This document shows, piece after piece, positions 45,159 to 53,503 of a stretch of DNA of 64,000 nucleotides. The notes beneath the pieces are model-generated. The model was not told where the DNA came from, made no database searches, and saw only the letters and a program-made list of their open reading frames with translations. How positions within the stretch are numbered: position 1 is the first letter of the stretch; the number at the start of each line of letters is the position of its first letter. Source of the DNA: Brevundimonas variabilis. GTDB lineage: Bacteria > Pseudomonadota > Alphaproteobacteria > Caulobacterales > Caulobacteraceae. The stretch lies in assembly GCF_014199945.1 (NCBI RefSeq), contig NZ_JACHOR010000002.1:124001-188000 (forward strand). The letters are read 5' to 3'. The position numbers and the translations under genes are program-made.

Positions 45159-45818
45159 ATGGATCAACGGCAGGCGCCAAAGGACGAAGTTGCGCCCGGC
45201 TTGTCGTCCGGGCCGCCGCAACAGCAGCGCCGAATAGGCGTTTGGGAGCGCTTGCGAATGCGGCCGCCAGACCCTCTGGCGAAGGATCCGGTCTGGCTAC
45301 TCTGGCGAGATTTGACTGCCAGATTTCCCCTCTGGCGATCCGCCCTCTGGTGGCTTTTGCCGAGCCCAGCGCGGGTGCGGGAGAACTCCTATTTCTGGTT
45401 CGACCTCATCGTCGGACTCCGTTCCATGGGGTCCAGTCAGGCCGTCGTGGCGCGGCTTGCGACGGTGTCCGATGTCGAGCTGGCTGCGGTCGTTCGACTG
45501 GCTGAAATCAACGGGAAGCGTCAGGAGCATTTCTTCCGGAGCGTCGTCCTGGCCTATATCACGGTGCCGCTGACGGTGGGTGCCATCTGGGTATCTCTGT
45601 CGCCGACATCCGTAAAGGCGGCGATGACGAATGCCGATCTGCTGCCTTTCGTTGGCGGCACCATCGGCGGCCTGGCCACGGCAATCGTGGTTCGCTTCAT
45701 GGCCGACTGGAGAGCCCAGGCATTCCTGAGCCTGCTGCAGATGGTTCAGGTCGAGCGGGCCTGTCTGTCCGGCACGACACTCCCGGAGCTGCCGCCGCCT
45801 TCGGGACGTTCGACCTGA
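45159..45818 (+). CDS. Hypothetical membrane protein
   Basis: 219 residues from ATG 45159. The N-terminal third is Trp/Arg-rich and soluble (DPVWLLWRDLTARFPLWRSA, then LWWLLPSPARVRENSYFWFD). Two hydrophobic segments near 140 (SVVLAYITVPLTVGAIWVSL) and 170 (PFVGGTIGGLATAIVVRFMA) flank a short loop. No domain is recognised. It lies 135 bp after tRNA-Pro and converges on the methyltransferase gene. Confidence 0.6.
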   Translation: MDQRQAPKDEVAPGLSSGPPQQQRRIGVWERLRMRPPDPLAKDPVWLLWRDLTARFPLWRSALWWLLPSPARVRENSYFWFDLIVGLRSMGSSQAVVARLATVSDVELAAVVRLAEINGKRQEHFFRSVVLAYITVPLTVGAIWVSLSPTSVKAAMTNADLLPFVGGTIGGLATAIVVRFMADWRAQAFLSLLQMVQVERACLSGTTLPELPPPSGRST

Positions 45819-45827
45819 TCTCCGGCC

Positions 45828-46592
45828 TCAATCCAGCCGGCCAGAGCCATCATTCCGTCTCAGCAGATAGAGACCAAAGCCGAGGGTTCCGCGGCCGAAA
45901 TCCATCATCATCGAGATCTGGTCGGCGCGCTGCCGGATGCCGGCGGCGTCCGGATGGTCGGGATTGGCGATCAGCCAGCGGCGGACGGCGGTGTCCATCG
46001 TCTGACCATAGGTGTTCCAGTCGTCTTGCGACGATAGATGGGCCGAGAAGACCTGAAGTCCGGCCCGGGTCGCGGCAGCCTGCCAGCCCGCGTGGTCGGT
46101 GTAGGTTCCGCTGAGCTCGATGATCTGGCGCAGGGGCGGGGAGGGCTCGGTGAGCCAGACCAGATCACCCCACAGGAGCCAGCCGCCGGGTCGTAGATGG
46201 TGGCGAAGACCGGACATCATGGCCGCAGGCTCGCGGGTGCCATCCCCGACCGGGTCGGTTGTGCCAAGGGCAATGATCAGGTCCCAGGGATCATTCTGCG
46301 CTAGAACGGCCCCGGACGGACCCTCGATCACCGTGATCCGCCCTCCAGCAGGCGAGGCTTCGCATCGGGTGCGTGCGAGGTCGGCCATGGCAGGATCGTA
46401 TTCGACGGCGGTGACTTCGAGGCCCGGTCCCTCGGCCAGCCGGATCGTCACCTCGCCGTTGCCGCAGCCGATATCGAGCGCCCGCATGGGGCCCAGGCCC
46501 GTCTTGCGGACGGCTTCAAGGACCGTGTCGATGCTGACAGCGTTGCAGACGTTCAGCGCCTCATAGGCGATCCGGTGATAGGTCAGGCGCAT
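45828..46592 (-). CDS. Class I SAM-dependent methyltransferase
   Basis: 254 residues. Motif I is RALDIGCGNGEVTIRLAEGP near residue 38, with the acidic residue in VTAVEYDPAMADLARTRCE and motif IV in DLIIALGTTDPVG near 105; then LRHHLRPGGWLLWGDLVWL. The first 30 residues are a helical cap. The substrate is unknown. It is followed by the SMR gene upstream on the same strand. Confidence 0.85.
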   Translation of the reverse strand: MRLTYHRIAYEALNVCNAVSIDTVLEAVRKTGLGPMRALDIGCGNGEVTIRLAEGPGLEVTAVEYDPAMADLARTRCEASPAGGRITVIEGPSGAVLAQNDPWDLIIALGTTDPVGDGTREPAAMMSGLRHHLRPGGWLLWGDLVWLTEPSPPLRQIIELSGTYTDHAGWQAAATRAGLQVFSAHLSSQDDWNTYGQTMDTAVRRWLIANPDHPDAAGIRQRADQISMMMDFGRGTLGFGLYLLRRNDGSGRLD

Positions 46593-46620
46593 CCATCAAG
46601 CTCCAGGCATTGGCCTTCTG

Positions 46621-46956
46621 TCATGCCATGTCAGCGGTCCGCGTCGATAGCTGCAGGCCGACGGCTCCGATCAGGATGAGGGCGATGAAGCCCATCTGCA
46701 TCAGGGTCAGGGACTGCCGAAACAGGAAGACCCCGACGAGGGTGATCCCCACGATGCCGACTCCGGACCAGACGGCATAGGCCACCCCGACCGGCAACCG
46801 GGTCAGGACGGCTGACAGCAGCCAGAAGCAGCCAGAGTAACAGACCATGGACGCCATCCCCAGCCAAGGGCGCGAAAAGCCCTCGGAGGCCTTGAGGAGG
46901 CTGGTCGCAACGATTTCGAGGGCAATGCAGGCCGTCAGTACAATCCACACGTTCAT
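46621..46956 (-). CDS. Small multidrug resistance (SMR) family efflux protein
   Basis: 111 residues with four membrane helices. The essential membrane glutamate lies in CIALEIVATSLLKASEGFSR at residue 14, then YSGCFWLLSAVLTRLPVGVA and YAVWSGVGIVGITLVGVFLF, the EmrE signature. It exchanges protons for cationic lipophilic drugs as a dual-topology dimer. A palindrome lies in the shared 82-bp gap to the divergent gene. Confidence 0.93.
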   Translation of the reverse strand: MNVWIVLTACIALEIVATSLLKASEGFSRPWLGMASMVCYSGCFWLLSAVLTRLPVGVAYAVWSGVGIVGITLVGVFLFRQSLTLMQMGFIALILIGAVGLQLSTRTADMA

Positions 46957-46986
46957 GGACGCTCTCCAGTTTCAGATGAGAAAGCA

Positions 46987-47001
46987 CTTTGACATTCAAA
47001 G
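46987..47001. promoter_or_regulatory. Perfect 15-bp palindrome between divergent genes
   Basis: CTTTGA-CAT-TCAAAG (46987-47001) is fully symmetric apart from the middle three bases. It includes TTGACA (46989-46994), a perfect -35, and is followed at 47002-47007 by TATGAT. It lies upstream of the membrane-protein/winged-helix pair and of the SMR gene, in the position of an operator. The adjacent winged-helix protein is the natural candidate to bind it. Confidence 0.5.
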
Positions 47002-47038
47002 TATGATCTGGCAAACGTCATCGCAGAGGGAGACAGAC

Positions 47039-47662
47039 ATGACGCAAGACCCCGTGACCACTGCCGCAGACATAGCCTTCATCCGCGATCTGGCCGAGCA
47101 GGGTCGCAATACCGCGCCCCTGAACGGTCCATTCCTGATCGCCGCCGCCGTGATTTTCGGTGTCGCCAATCTGGGGCAGTGGGCTCTCGCGACCGGCCAG
47201 TTTGACGTCTCTCCCTGGGCCGCGCTCTGGCTCTGGGTCGGTGCCGCGGTTGTGTTCGGCCTGTCGCTGGCCGTGCTGATCCGACGTCAGGACCGGAAGC
47301 CGGGCGCCAACACACTGGTCAACAAGGCGATCGGTGCCTCCTGGACGGCCGTGGGCTTCGGCATTTTTGCCGTCTGGCTGGCCTTCACCGGGATCGGCTT
47401 CAAGACCGGGGACTGGGCGATGATGTGGGCGATGCCCAGTCTGGTCTTTGCTGCCTACGGTTCGGCCTGGTTCGTTGCGGGTGAAATGACAGGCCGCAGC
47501 TGGATGAAGGCCATCGCCCTGATGTCCTTTGCGGGGGCGGCGGCGCTCGGCCTGTTCATCGGTGATCCGGCAATCTATCTGGTGTTCACGATCATGCTCC
47601 TACTCGTCGCCTTGATCCCCGGCATCGTCCTGACCCGTCAGGAACCGGCGGCGAGCGTGTGA
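47039..47662 (+). CDS. Membrane protein of unknown function
   Basis: 207 residues from ATG 47039, with GAGGGAG upstream. Soluble start TTAADIAFIRDLAEQGRNTA is followed by about six hydrophobic segments: FLIAAAVIFGVANLGQWALA, AALWLWVGAAVVFGLSLAVL, ASWTAVGFGIFAVWLAFTGI, MPSLVFAAYGSAWFVAGEM, AIALMSFAGAAALGLFIG and IYLVFTIMLLLVALIPGIVL. The family is unknown to me. The start of the winged-helix regulator overlaps its end, so the pair is coupled. Confidence 0.75.
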   Translation: MTQDPVTTAADIAFIRDLAEQGRNTAPLNGPFLIAAAVIFGVANLGQWALATGQFDVSPWAALWLWVGAAVVFGLSLAVLIRRQDRKPGANTLVNKAIGASWTAVGFGIFAVWLAFTGIGFKTGDWAMMWAMPSLVFAAYGSAWFVAGEMTGRSWMKAIALMSFAGAAALGLFIGDPAIYLVFTIMLLLVALIPGIVLTRQEPAASV

Positions 47663-47967
47663 CCGTGTCGGACGGATTCAACATCGATCAGATCGACGAC
47701 GTGATTCACGGGCGCATCCGGTTGGGCATCATGGCCTTCCTGGCCGGTGCCGAGGCCGCAAACTTCAACGAGATCAAAGCCCGTCTACAGACGACGGACG
47801 GCAATCTTTCGGTCCACCTCAGAAAGCTCGAGGAGGCCGGGTTTGTCGCCGTGGAGAAATCCTTCGTCGGGCGCAAGCCGCAGACCCGTGCGAGGATGAC
47901 CGAAACGGGGCGGACGGCGTTTGTCGCTTATCTGGATGCCATGGCCGGTCTGGTTGCGAGACACTGA
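47659..47967 (+). CDS. Winged-helix transcriptional regulator
   Basis: 102 residues; GTG in a 4-bp overlap with the membrane protein. The whole chain is one winged-helix domain: DVIHGRIRLGIMAFLAGAEA, NFNEIKARLQTTDGNLSVHL (recognition helix) and RKLEEAGFVAVEKSFVGRKP, ending in a dimer helix RTAFVAYLDAMAGLVAR. It matches the short HTH_27/ArsR-like regulators often paired with membrane proteins. Likely autoregulates through the palindrome at 46987. Confidence 0.85.
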   Translation: MTVSDGFNIDQIDDVIHGRIRLGIMAFLAGAEAANFNEIKARLQTTDGNLSVHLRKLEEAGFVAVEKSFVGRKPQTRARMTETGRTAFVAYLDAMAGLVARH

Positions 47968-48008
47968 ATCGCAGGTGATGCCGGTTCGGGCCTGGGCTAT
48001 GGAAGGCG

Positions 48009-48791
48009 ATGACCACAGTCCGCCTGCATCCGTTCGACGCCATCGACAATTTCCGGGACTTCGGCGGATATCCGACCCTCGACGGGCGTCAGGTCCGGTC
48101 AGGGAGACTTTATCGCTCGGCGCATCATGCACGGATGACCGAGGCCGATCTGGGTCGGCTGGCCGGTTATGGCATTGGAGCGGTCGTGGATCTGCGTCGA
48201 CCCGTCGAGCGCCAGCGTCAGCCGTCCCTGAGACCTGAGGGGTTCTCCGGCCTCGTGATCGAGAACGATCTGGATGCCCAGGGCGAGGCCCCGCACATTA
48301 CGTTTCTGAAGACCTCTGACCTGACACCGGATTCGGGGCGGCGGTTCATGATGGACACCTATGGCCGGATGCCCTTCGCGCCTACCTATCATGACCTGTT
48401 CCGCCGCTATTTCGAGATCTTGGCGACCAGTGATGGCGCGATCGTGGTGCACTGCGCGGCGGGCAAGGACAGGACAGGGCTGCTGGTCGCACTGACCCAT
48501 CATCTGCTTGGCGTCGGTCAGGAGGACATGATGGCCGATTATCTCCTGACCAATGCCGCCGTCGATCTCGAGCAAATGGCTCCGTCCTTTGCGAAGCAGA
48601 TCGAGGCGATGAGCGGGCGCAAGCCCTCCGAAGACGCAGTCGTGGCCTTCATGGGCGTGGAGCCGGCCTATCTGGAAGCCGCCTTTGCGGCCATCAACCT
48701 GCGCTATGGATCGATCGATGTTTATCTGGATCAGGTGATTGGCGTGGACGAATTTCTCCGTTCACGGATCATCGAACGGCTGACGACTTGA
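48009..48791 (+). CDS. Tyrosine-protein phosphatase (Y_phosphatase3 family)
   Basis: 260 residues. The catalytic P-loop is VVHCAAGKDRTGLLVALTHH near residue 147, with cysteine and arginine. N-terminal DNFRDFGGYPTLDGRQVRSG and LYRSAHHARMTEADLGRLAG are family marks, as is the general acid region upstream. Substrates may be phosphotyrosine or phosphoinositides; related secreted proteins exist in pathogens, but no signal is seen here. The end overlaps pabB. Confidence 0.88.
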   Translation: MTTVRLHPFDAIDNFRDFGGYPTLDGRQVRSGRLYRSAHHARMTEADLGRLAGYGIGAVVDLRRPVERQRQPSLRPEGFSGLVIENDLDAQGEAPHITFLKTSDLTPDSGRRFMMDTYGRMPFAPTYHDLFRRYFEILATSDGAIVVHCAAGKDRTGLLVALTHHLLGVGQEDMMADYLLTNAAVDLEQMAPSFAKQIEAMSGRKPSEDAVVAFMGVEPAYLEAAFAAINLRYGSIDVYLDQVIGVDEFLRSRIIERLTT

Positions 48792-50086
48792 GTAGCCCGA
48801 TCCAGGTCGAGACGGTCCATGCGTGGGTCGAGCCCCGGGCGGTTGCCTGCGGTCTGAGGGCGCATCCCGGGCTGGTGTGTCTGTTGTCGGACGGAGAGCA
48901 GAAAGGTCGCCAGTCGTGGATTGGGGCCGGTCCTGACCGAATTCAGGTCATTGAGACCGATGACGGTGCCTTCAACGCCCTGAAGGACTCCGAAATGCAC
49001 CACCACGTGGTCGGACTGGCCAGTTACGATTCCGGTGCGCGGGCGGCGACGGGGGCTCGCGAGCCAGTCTGGCCCGATCTGATGCTGGCGCGCTATGCCG
49101 CGCTGCTGCGTTTCGATCATGATCGGCAGCAGGTCGTTGCGATCGGATTGGGCAGCGATGCGGAGTCTGCCCGTGTCGAATGTGACCGGGCCCTGCAGTG
49201 GCTGCGAATGGCAGAAGAGGCTGGCACGCCAGTGGCACCTTCCGAAGCCTTTGTCGCCGAGACTTCGGACCAGACCTATTGCGACGCGGTTGCCGACGTC
49301 GTGGCGCGGATCGGCGCGGGCGAGCTGTTTCAGGCCAATATTGCACGCGCCTGGACCGGTACGCTGAGGCCTCTAGGCGATCCCTTCGATGTCTTCCTGC
49401 GGCTCGCCAGGACAAGAGGCGCGCCCTATGCGGCCTTCTGGCAGATCGGCGACCGAGCGATTGTGTCAAACTCGCCGGAACTCTTCCTGTCTTGGGACCG
49501 GGCCCTGAACCGGATTGAAACCCGGCCGATCAAGGGCACCCGTGGACGGGACCCCGACCCCCAGCGCGATCGCGCCTTGATCGATGACCTCGTTGCCAGC
49601 GCCAAGGATCAGGCCGAGAACCTGATGATCGTTGACCTGATGCGGAATGACCTGGCCAGGGTGTGCTTGCCCGGGTCCGTCACGGTCGATGCTCTGTTTG
49701 CCGTCGAGACTCATCCGACAGTGCACCATCTGGTCTCGACCGTCAGCGGAACACCACGGCCCGAAACGACTCCCGCCGAACTGCTCGCGGCAACCTTTCC
49801 GCCGGGGTCCATCACTGGCGCCCCCAAGCATCAGGCCATGCGGGTCATTGCCCAGCATGAAGCCCCGAGAGGACCCTGGTGCGGTTCGCTGTTCCTGCTG
49901 GACGATGCGGGTGGGCTTACGGCATCGGTCCTGATCCGCACGGCGAGCTTCGAGCGGGCCGGCGCACACTGGTCCTGGCGCACGCTTGCCGGCGCAGGCA
50001 TCGTCGCGGACAGTGATCCTCTCCTCGAGCTGGCAGAGACCGAGGTCAAGATCCGGGCCCTGCGCGAGGCGCTTGTGGGCACGTGA
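48788..50086 (+). CDS. pabB: Aminodeoxychorismate synthase component I
   Basis: 432 residues; TTG start overlapping the phosphatase stop. Chorismate-binding domain from about 150: YCDAVADVVARIGAGELFQA, NRIETRPIKGTRGRDPDPQR near 240 with the PIKGT lysine that marks PabB rather than TrpE, ENLMIVDLMRNDLARVCLPG near 280 and TFPPGSITGAPKHQAMRVIA near 340. Makes 4-amino-4-deoxychorismate for folate, with glutaminase PabA encoded elsewhere. The PIKGT reading is solid; the anthranilate alternative is unlikely. Confidence 0.9.
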   Translation: MSSPIQVETVHAWVEPRAVACGLRAHPGLVCLLSDGEQKGRQSWIGAGPDRIQVIETDDGAFNALKDSEMHHHVVGLASYDSGARAATGAREPVWPDLMLARYAALLRFDHDRQQVVAIGLGSDAESARVECDRALQWLRMAEEAGTPVAPSEAFVAETSDQTYCDAVADVVARIGAGELFQANIARAWTGTLRPLGDPFDVFLRLARTRGAPYAAFWQIGDRAIVSNSPELFLSWDRALNRIETRPIKGTRGRDPDPQRDRALIDDLVASAKDQAENLMIVDLMRNDLARVCLPGSVTVDALFAVETHPTVHHLVSTVSGTPRPETTPAELLAATFPPGSITGAPKHQAMRVIAQHEAPRGPWCGSLFLLDDAGGLTASVLIRTASFERAGAHWSWRTLAGAGIVADSDPLLELAETEVKIRALREALVGT

Positions 50087-50181
50087 CCGTGGCCTGATCA
50101 AATAAGGCTTCAAGGGTCGCGTCGGGTGCGATCCTGCATCACTGTGGTCGCTGACCCAGCCTCCCCGCTGAAAGAGACCCG

Positions 50182-52878
50182 ATGTCCCCAGCTGCCGACG
50201 ACCGATTGCGCGAAGAGGTCCGCCTGCTGGGCGGCCTTCTGGGTGAGGTCATCCGCGAGGAGGGCGGGCAGGACCTGTACGACCGGATCGAGGCGGTGCG
50301 TCAGGCCTCTGTCGCCTACCACAGGGACCCGCAGTCGCACGGAGCATCAAAGCTAGAGGCCTTGTTGACGGACCTTTCGCTCGATCAGGCGGTCGGTCTG
50401 GCTCACGGTTTTGCGGTCTTCTCCCTGTTGGCCAATGTGGCCGAGGACCGGGCCGGGAAGCGCAGGGCACGGGCTCAGACAGCCGAAGGGGCCCGGGCCG
50501 ATACAGCCGAGGGTGCGTTGTTGCGCTTGAAACAGGCAGGCCGAACCGTTGAGGACGCTCGGACCCTTCTTTCCCAGGCCCTGATCTCGCCCGTGCTGAC
50601 CGCCCACCCGTCCGAGGTACGCCGGAAAAGCGTGCTGGACCGGATTACGGCCGTATCGGACCTTCTGGACGCCTGTGATCGGGACGATCTCGCGTGTGCC
50701 CCCGACGTGCTGACCCGTGCGCTGCGACGCCAGACTGTCATTCTGTGGACCACGCGGCTGGTCCGGATCACCGGTCTGGTGGTCCAGGACGAGATCGAAA
50801 CTGTGGTGTCGTTCCTTGAGCGGGTCTTCCTGAAGGTCGTTCCGGAGCAGCTTGCCGATTGGCGACGGCGGCTGGACGCGCCCGAGCTGCCTCCGTTCAT
50901 CCGTGTCGGTGCCTGGGTCGGCGGCGACCGGGACGGAAATCCCAATGTCGATGCCGCTGCGCTGGAAGCGGCGCTGGCGACGCCTGCTCGTGCAGTGCTG
51001 AAGCACTACCTGAATGCTGTGAATGCTCTTGGAGCCGAACTCAGCCTGTCGGCCTCGCTCGCGGATATCACCCCGGAGCTGGAGGCGCTGGCCGCGATTT
51101 CCGGTGACCTGTCTCCGCACCGGCTTGATGAGCCGTATCGCCGCGCTCTGAGCCAGATCTATGCGCGGCTGTCGGCCACCCATCTTGTCCTCACAGGGAC
51201 GCCTGCACCACGGCCAGCCCCGTTTGACGCGCCGCCGTACGAGGGCCCGCACGCGTTTCGGGCCGATCTGGCCCTGCTGCAGGCCAGTCTGATCGCCAGT
51301 CATGGCGAAATCTTTGCAGATGACAGCCTGTCGGCGCTGATCGCCACCGTCGATGTCTTCGGTTTCCACATGGCCACACTCGACCTTCGCCAGAATGCGG
51401 ACGTCCATGAGCGCGTGGTCGCAGATCTCCTGGCCGTGGCAGGGGTCGAGCCGGCCTATCTGACGCTGGACGAGGAGGCGCGCGTCGCCCTTCTGTCGAC
51501 CGAGCTCGTATCGAGTCGGCTGCTATTCAATCCGTATGCGGATTACGAGGCTGAAACCCTCAAGGAGCGGGCCATTCTGCACGCCGCTGCGGCTGGTCTG
51601 GCACGATACGGGCCCCAGGCTGTCCGTACCCACATCGTCTCCAAGACAGATGCCGCCTCCGATCTGTTGGAGGTCTATCTCCTGCTCAAGGAGGTTGGTC
51701 TTTATCGGCCGGATGCGCCTGAGCTGTGTCCGATCCAGGCGGCTCCGCTCTTTGAGACCATCGATGACCTGCGTGCGGCCCGGCCGACGCTGGAGCGGTT
51801 GCTGGCAGAGCCGTCCGCTCTTGCCGTCGCTCGGGCGCGGGGCGTTCAGGAAGTGATGATCGGCTATTCCGACTCCAACAAGGACGGCTCCTACCTGACA
51901 TCGACCTGGGAGCTGCATGAAGCCTCTCGAGCCCTGCTCAGCGTCACGAATGCAGTGGGGGTCCGCCTTCAGCTGTTCCATGGGCGCGGTGGCGCGGTCG
52001 GGCGGGGCGGGGGCTCAAGTTTTGCCGGCGTCCTGTCGCAGCCGACCGGGACGGTCGCAGGTCGCATCCGCATCACCGAGCAGGGCGAGGTCATCGCCAA
52101 CAAATATGGCGAGCCCGACGTGGCGCGCAGGAACCTCGACGCCCTGACGGCGGGGACGCTGCTAGCTTCTCTGGCCCCGCCACCGGACGAGGCGATGACG
52201 GCCCGGCATGGGGCGACGGCATCAGCCTTGTCGCAGGCCTCGATGAGGGCCTACCGGGCCCTGGTCTATGAGACGCCGGGCTTCGTCGACTATTTCCGCG
52301 CCGCGACACCGATTGCCGAGATCGCGGAGCTGAAGATCGGGTCGAGACCGGCCTCGCGGACGGCGTCCACGGCCATTGAGGACCTGCGAGCGATCCCCTG
52401 GGTCTTCAGCTGGTCGCAGAGCCGGGTGATGCTGCCCGGCTGGTTCGGGTTCGGGTCGGCGATCAGGGCGGCGGACATGGGCGAACTGCAGGCCATGGCG
52501 AAGGAGTGGCCATTCTTCCGGACCGCGATCCAGAACATGGAAATGATCATGGCCAAGTCGGACATGAAGATCGCCCGGCGGTATGCCCGACTGGTGCCCG
52601 ACGCCAATCTGGGCGCGACGATCTACGGGGAAATCCAGGCCGAATGGGACCGCACCCGGGAGGCAGTGCTGACCATCACCGGCCAGACAGAACTGCTGGG
52701 GGGACAACCGGAACTGGACCGGCTTATCCGGTTGCGGATGCCGTATGTCGAGCCGCTGAACCACGTCCAGATCGAACTGATCCGTCGTCGGCGGGCTGGC
52801 GACAGCGATCCGCGTGTCCGCGAAGGAATCCTTCTGGCCATTAACGGCGTCGCTGCAGGTCTCAGAAACAGCGGATGA
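50182..52878 (+). CDS. ppc: Phosphoenolpyruvate carboxylase
   Basis: 898 residues, full length. Carboxylates PEP to oxaloacetate as anaplerosis. Active-site motifs: TAHPSEVRRKSVLDRI with catalytic His near residue 140, GAWVGGDRDGNPNVD near 255, GYSDSNKDGSYLTSTWELHE near 560 and FHGRGGAVGRGGGSSFAGVL near 600, then QNMEMIMAKSDMKIARRYAR. The C terminus ends RNSG rather than the usual RNTG, a conservative change at the tail that reaches the active site. Confidence 0.97.
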   Translation: MSPAADDRLREEVRLLGGLLGEVIREEGGQDLYDRIEAVRQASVAYHRDPQSHGASKLEALLTDLSLDQAVGLAHGFAVFSLLANVAEDRAGKRRARAQTAEGARADTAEGALLRLKQAGRTVEDARTLLSQALISPVLTAHPSEVRRKSVLDRITAVSDLLDACDRDDLACAPDVLTRALRRQTVILWTTRLVRITGLVVQDEIETVVSFLERVFLKVVPEQLADWRRRLDAPELPPFIRVGAWVGGDRDGNPNVDAAALEAALATPARAVLKHYLNAVNALGAELSLSASLADITPELEALAAISGDLSPHRLDEPYRRALSQIYARLSATHLVLTGTPAPRPAPFDAPPYEGPHAFRADLALLQASLIASHGEIFADDSLSALIATVDVFGFHMATLDLRQNADVHERVVADLLAVAGVEPAYLTLDEEARVALLSTELVSSRLLFNPYADYEAETLKERAILHAAAAGLARYGPQAVRTHIVSKTDAASDLLEVYLLLKEVGLYRPDAPELCPIQAAPLFETIDDLRAARPTLERLLAEPSALAVARARGVQEVMIGYSDSNKDGSYLTSTWELHEASRALLSVTNAVGVRLQLFHGRGGAVGRGGGSSFAGVLSQPTGTVAGRIRITEQGEVIANKYGEPDVARRNLDALTAGTLLASLAPPPDEAMTARHGATASALSQASMRAYRALVYETPGFVDYFRAATPIAEIAELKIGSRPASRTASTAIEDLRAIPWVFSWSQSRVMLPGWFGFGSAIRAADMGELQAMAKEWPFFRTAIQNMEMIMAKSDMKIARRYARLVPDANLGATIYGEIQAEWDRTREAVLTITGQTELLGGQPELDRLIRLRMPYVEPLNHVQIELIRRRRAGDSDPRVREGILLAINGVAAGLRNSG

Positions 52879-52902
52879 CGCGCCTTGGGTCAGGCATTCT
52901 GC

Positions 52903-53106
52903 CTAGCGCTTTGGCTCCCGTTCGGCCCACGACATCAGAGGGAAAAGCGGCAGGCCCCATGCGATCCCGGACAGACCGTAGAACGCCAGATGAACGAGAG
53001 GGTGATCGGGCAGCCGCTCTCCGATCGCAATGACAGCCCAGATATAGAAGGCCAGGAAGGCCAGCATCCCGAAGGCGGCAACGGCCCGTTTGGCGCGGAC
53101 ATGCAT
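52903..53106 (-). CDS. DUF2842 small membrane protein
   Basis: 67 residues from ATG 53106, with two membrane helices (AVAAFGMLAFLAFYIWAVIA and LVHLAFYGLSGIAWGLPLFP) and a basic C-terminal tail (ERE-PKR). This matches the short alphaproteobacterial DUF2842 family of unknown role. The ATG overlaps the stop of the upstream small membrane gene. Confidence 0.85.
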   Translation of the reverse strand: MHVRAKRAVAAFGMLAFLAFYIWAVIAIGERLPDHPLVHLAFYGLSGIAWGLPLFPLMSWAEREPKR

Positions 53107-53357
53107 CAGCGTTTGCTCCGGAAAAGGGTATAGGCAAGCAGTGTAAAGGCGCTCGCCACCATTGCCCATGCGACCCATAGCCAGTCTCCCAGGGTGGAAA
53201 TCCCGAAGACCCGGATGACCAGAAAGGCACCGCAGGCCGCCCCGACGCCGGCGACCAGCACGGCACCGCCATAGCCCCGCCGCCCGCTGAGCAAGTCCCA
53301 TATCGAGGCGAGGCCGAGCACACCCAGAACGGCAATGGCGATGTCGGCGTATTCCAA
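53106..53357 (-). CDS. Small hypothetical membrane protein
   Basis: 83 residues. Three hydrophobic segments (ADIAIAVLGVLGLASIWDLL, GGAVLVAGVGAACGAFLVIR and LGDWLWVAWAMVASAFTLLA) with a basic tail FRSKR. No family is recognised. It is translationally coupled to the DUF2842 gene and diverges from haem A synthase, whose transcript faces away across about 146 bp. Confidence 0.7.
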   Translation of the reverse strand: MEYADIAIAVLGVLGLASIWDLLSGRRGYGGAVLVAGVGAACGAFLVIRVFGISTLGDWLWVAWAMVASAFTLLAYTLFRSKR

Positions 53358-53503
53358 GCTTGGCCTCTTTGCTGAAACGACGGCTGCGACGCCGCGTCCG
53401 GGACTTGTGACTCGATCTGGCCTCGCAGCCGGAGCATACCGTCCCCGTTGCGTCGCACCGATTTTCGAGGCGGCACTGTATCCGTCTCAAAGACTGGCGT
53501 CGA

